Source of the DNA: Centrapalus pauciflorus
Taxonomy: Eukaryota; Streptophyta; Magnoliopsida; Asterales; Asteraceae
Direction of reading: 5' to 3'
NCBI GenBank assembly: GCA_020465985.1
Contig: JAANYP010000825.1
Coordinates: 269,501 to 333,500 of the forward strand
Length of the DNA stretch: 64,000 nucleotides
The notes under the pieces are model-generated. The model was not told the DNA's origin and did no database searches. It saw nothing but the letters and a program-made list of their open reading frames with translations. Positions within the stretch are counted from its first letter, which is position 1, and each line of letters begins with the position of its first letter. Positions 63,379-64,000 of the stretch are shown here, one piece after another. Both the position numbers and the translations under genes were made by a program.

Positions 63379-64000
63379 TAGTTATATGTATGCAGTGCAC
63401 TTCCTATAGAAACTTTCACTAAAATTCAGTCGACTTTACCCTAATCTTCAAGCTCATAGCAAAGATAATCAATCTAAACAATACAAGTATGTGTTCGGAT
63501 AGCATTTGTGCACAAAACCAGTGGTGATTCTGGGATTTTTAGAGGCATCACCATTCCGACCTTTTTTATTCATAACCACATGAACAAGGACCTCTTATAA
63601 GATATTTACATTTGATTTCACCTTTTTTTTATTAAGATGATAGTGTGGAATCAGTTCCCAATCATCAAGATCCACTAAAGTTCATCAAAAATCGATTTTT
63701 TGAGAAGTGGGAGCAGTATTAACGTTATTTGGACTTGAAGATTCGGGTGTTTGATAACCATTGTTTGAAAAATCTTCACATTTTCAGAACTAACGATTAA
63801 CAACTAATCGACTAAGACCAACAATTAACCTATAATGTTTTATCAACCTCAAATCCTCAACGCAAACCTTTAACAAATTTATATAATATAATCAACTAAC
63901 ATTGCCACTAACAAACAGACCACACCAATAAGAATCAAGGAAGTAAAATAAGTAGTAAAATACACTGACAATCAAAAATATTGAAGGAATTTACTCATCA
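63379..64000. other. 5' flank of the PPR gene
   Basis: About 620 bp upstream of the start codon (right side). No clear TATA box or other gene start is seen. Confidence 0.4.

Overview
The window is nuclear DNA of a flowering plant, very probably a eudicot. The evidence is an intron-containing GDSL esterase gene, an intronless P-class PPR gene, Ty3/gypsy and Ty1/copia elements primed by initiator tRNA-Met, Helitrons, hAT and MULE elements, and long blocks of degenerate plant-type telomere-like repeat (CCCTAAA). The species cannot be told from the sequence. Only about 5 kb is host gene; the rest is layered mobile DNA, often with target-site duplications (TSDs) that fix the order of events.

Layout. 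1-1940: 5' end of a Ty3/gypsy element (minus strand) with a shortened LTR. 1941-3277: first two exons of a host gene resembling the OZ/VAR3 RanBP2-type zinc-finger organelle proteins, with a MITE in its intron. 3431-6610: long-TIR DNA element split by a solo LTR of the same family as the element at 1-1940. 6614-8010: MITE and a (TA)n-anchored element. 8325-28470: about 9.2 kb of degenerate CCCTAAA-like repeat, all in one orientation, interrupted by a defective Copia element (9850-17878) and three solo LTRs or LTR-like insertions. 28471-30455: unclassified DNA and a 630-bp fold-back. 30460-38970: nearly complete Tekay-type chromovirus, 5-bp TSD AAAGA, with two nonsense codons and a poly(A) micro-insertion. 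39669-45925: GDSL esterase gene with a partial tandem duplicate of its 3' half, into which two DNA transposons later landed. 46550-50000: MITE, two Helitron-like elements and, between them, a Pack-MULE carrying part of a TDR/PXY-type receptor kinase. 50038-56215: paired hAT MITEs, a 3.6-kb MULE-like element and a 1.2-kb hAT, the last two each hosting a (TA)n-anchored element. 56433-60273: further MITEs. 61645-63378: PPR gene.

Host genes that look functional are the GDSL esterase (351 residues, three exons, catalytic residues present) and the PPR protein (577 residues). They are unrelated in role and share only the neighbourhood. The OZ/VAR3-like gene is cut at the retroelement junction, or continues beyond position 1.

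Most unusual items: the Pack-MULE with a perfect 9-bp TSD; the (TA)n-anchored element family, one member of which holds a 1.5-kb array of GTGAATGATCATTCAC palindromes; the telomere-like array with higher-order units; and the GDSL tandem duplicate, whose second copy serves as an empty site for two transposons.
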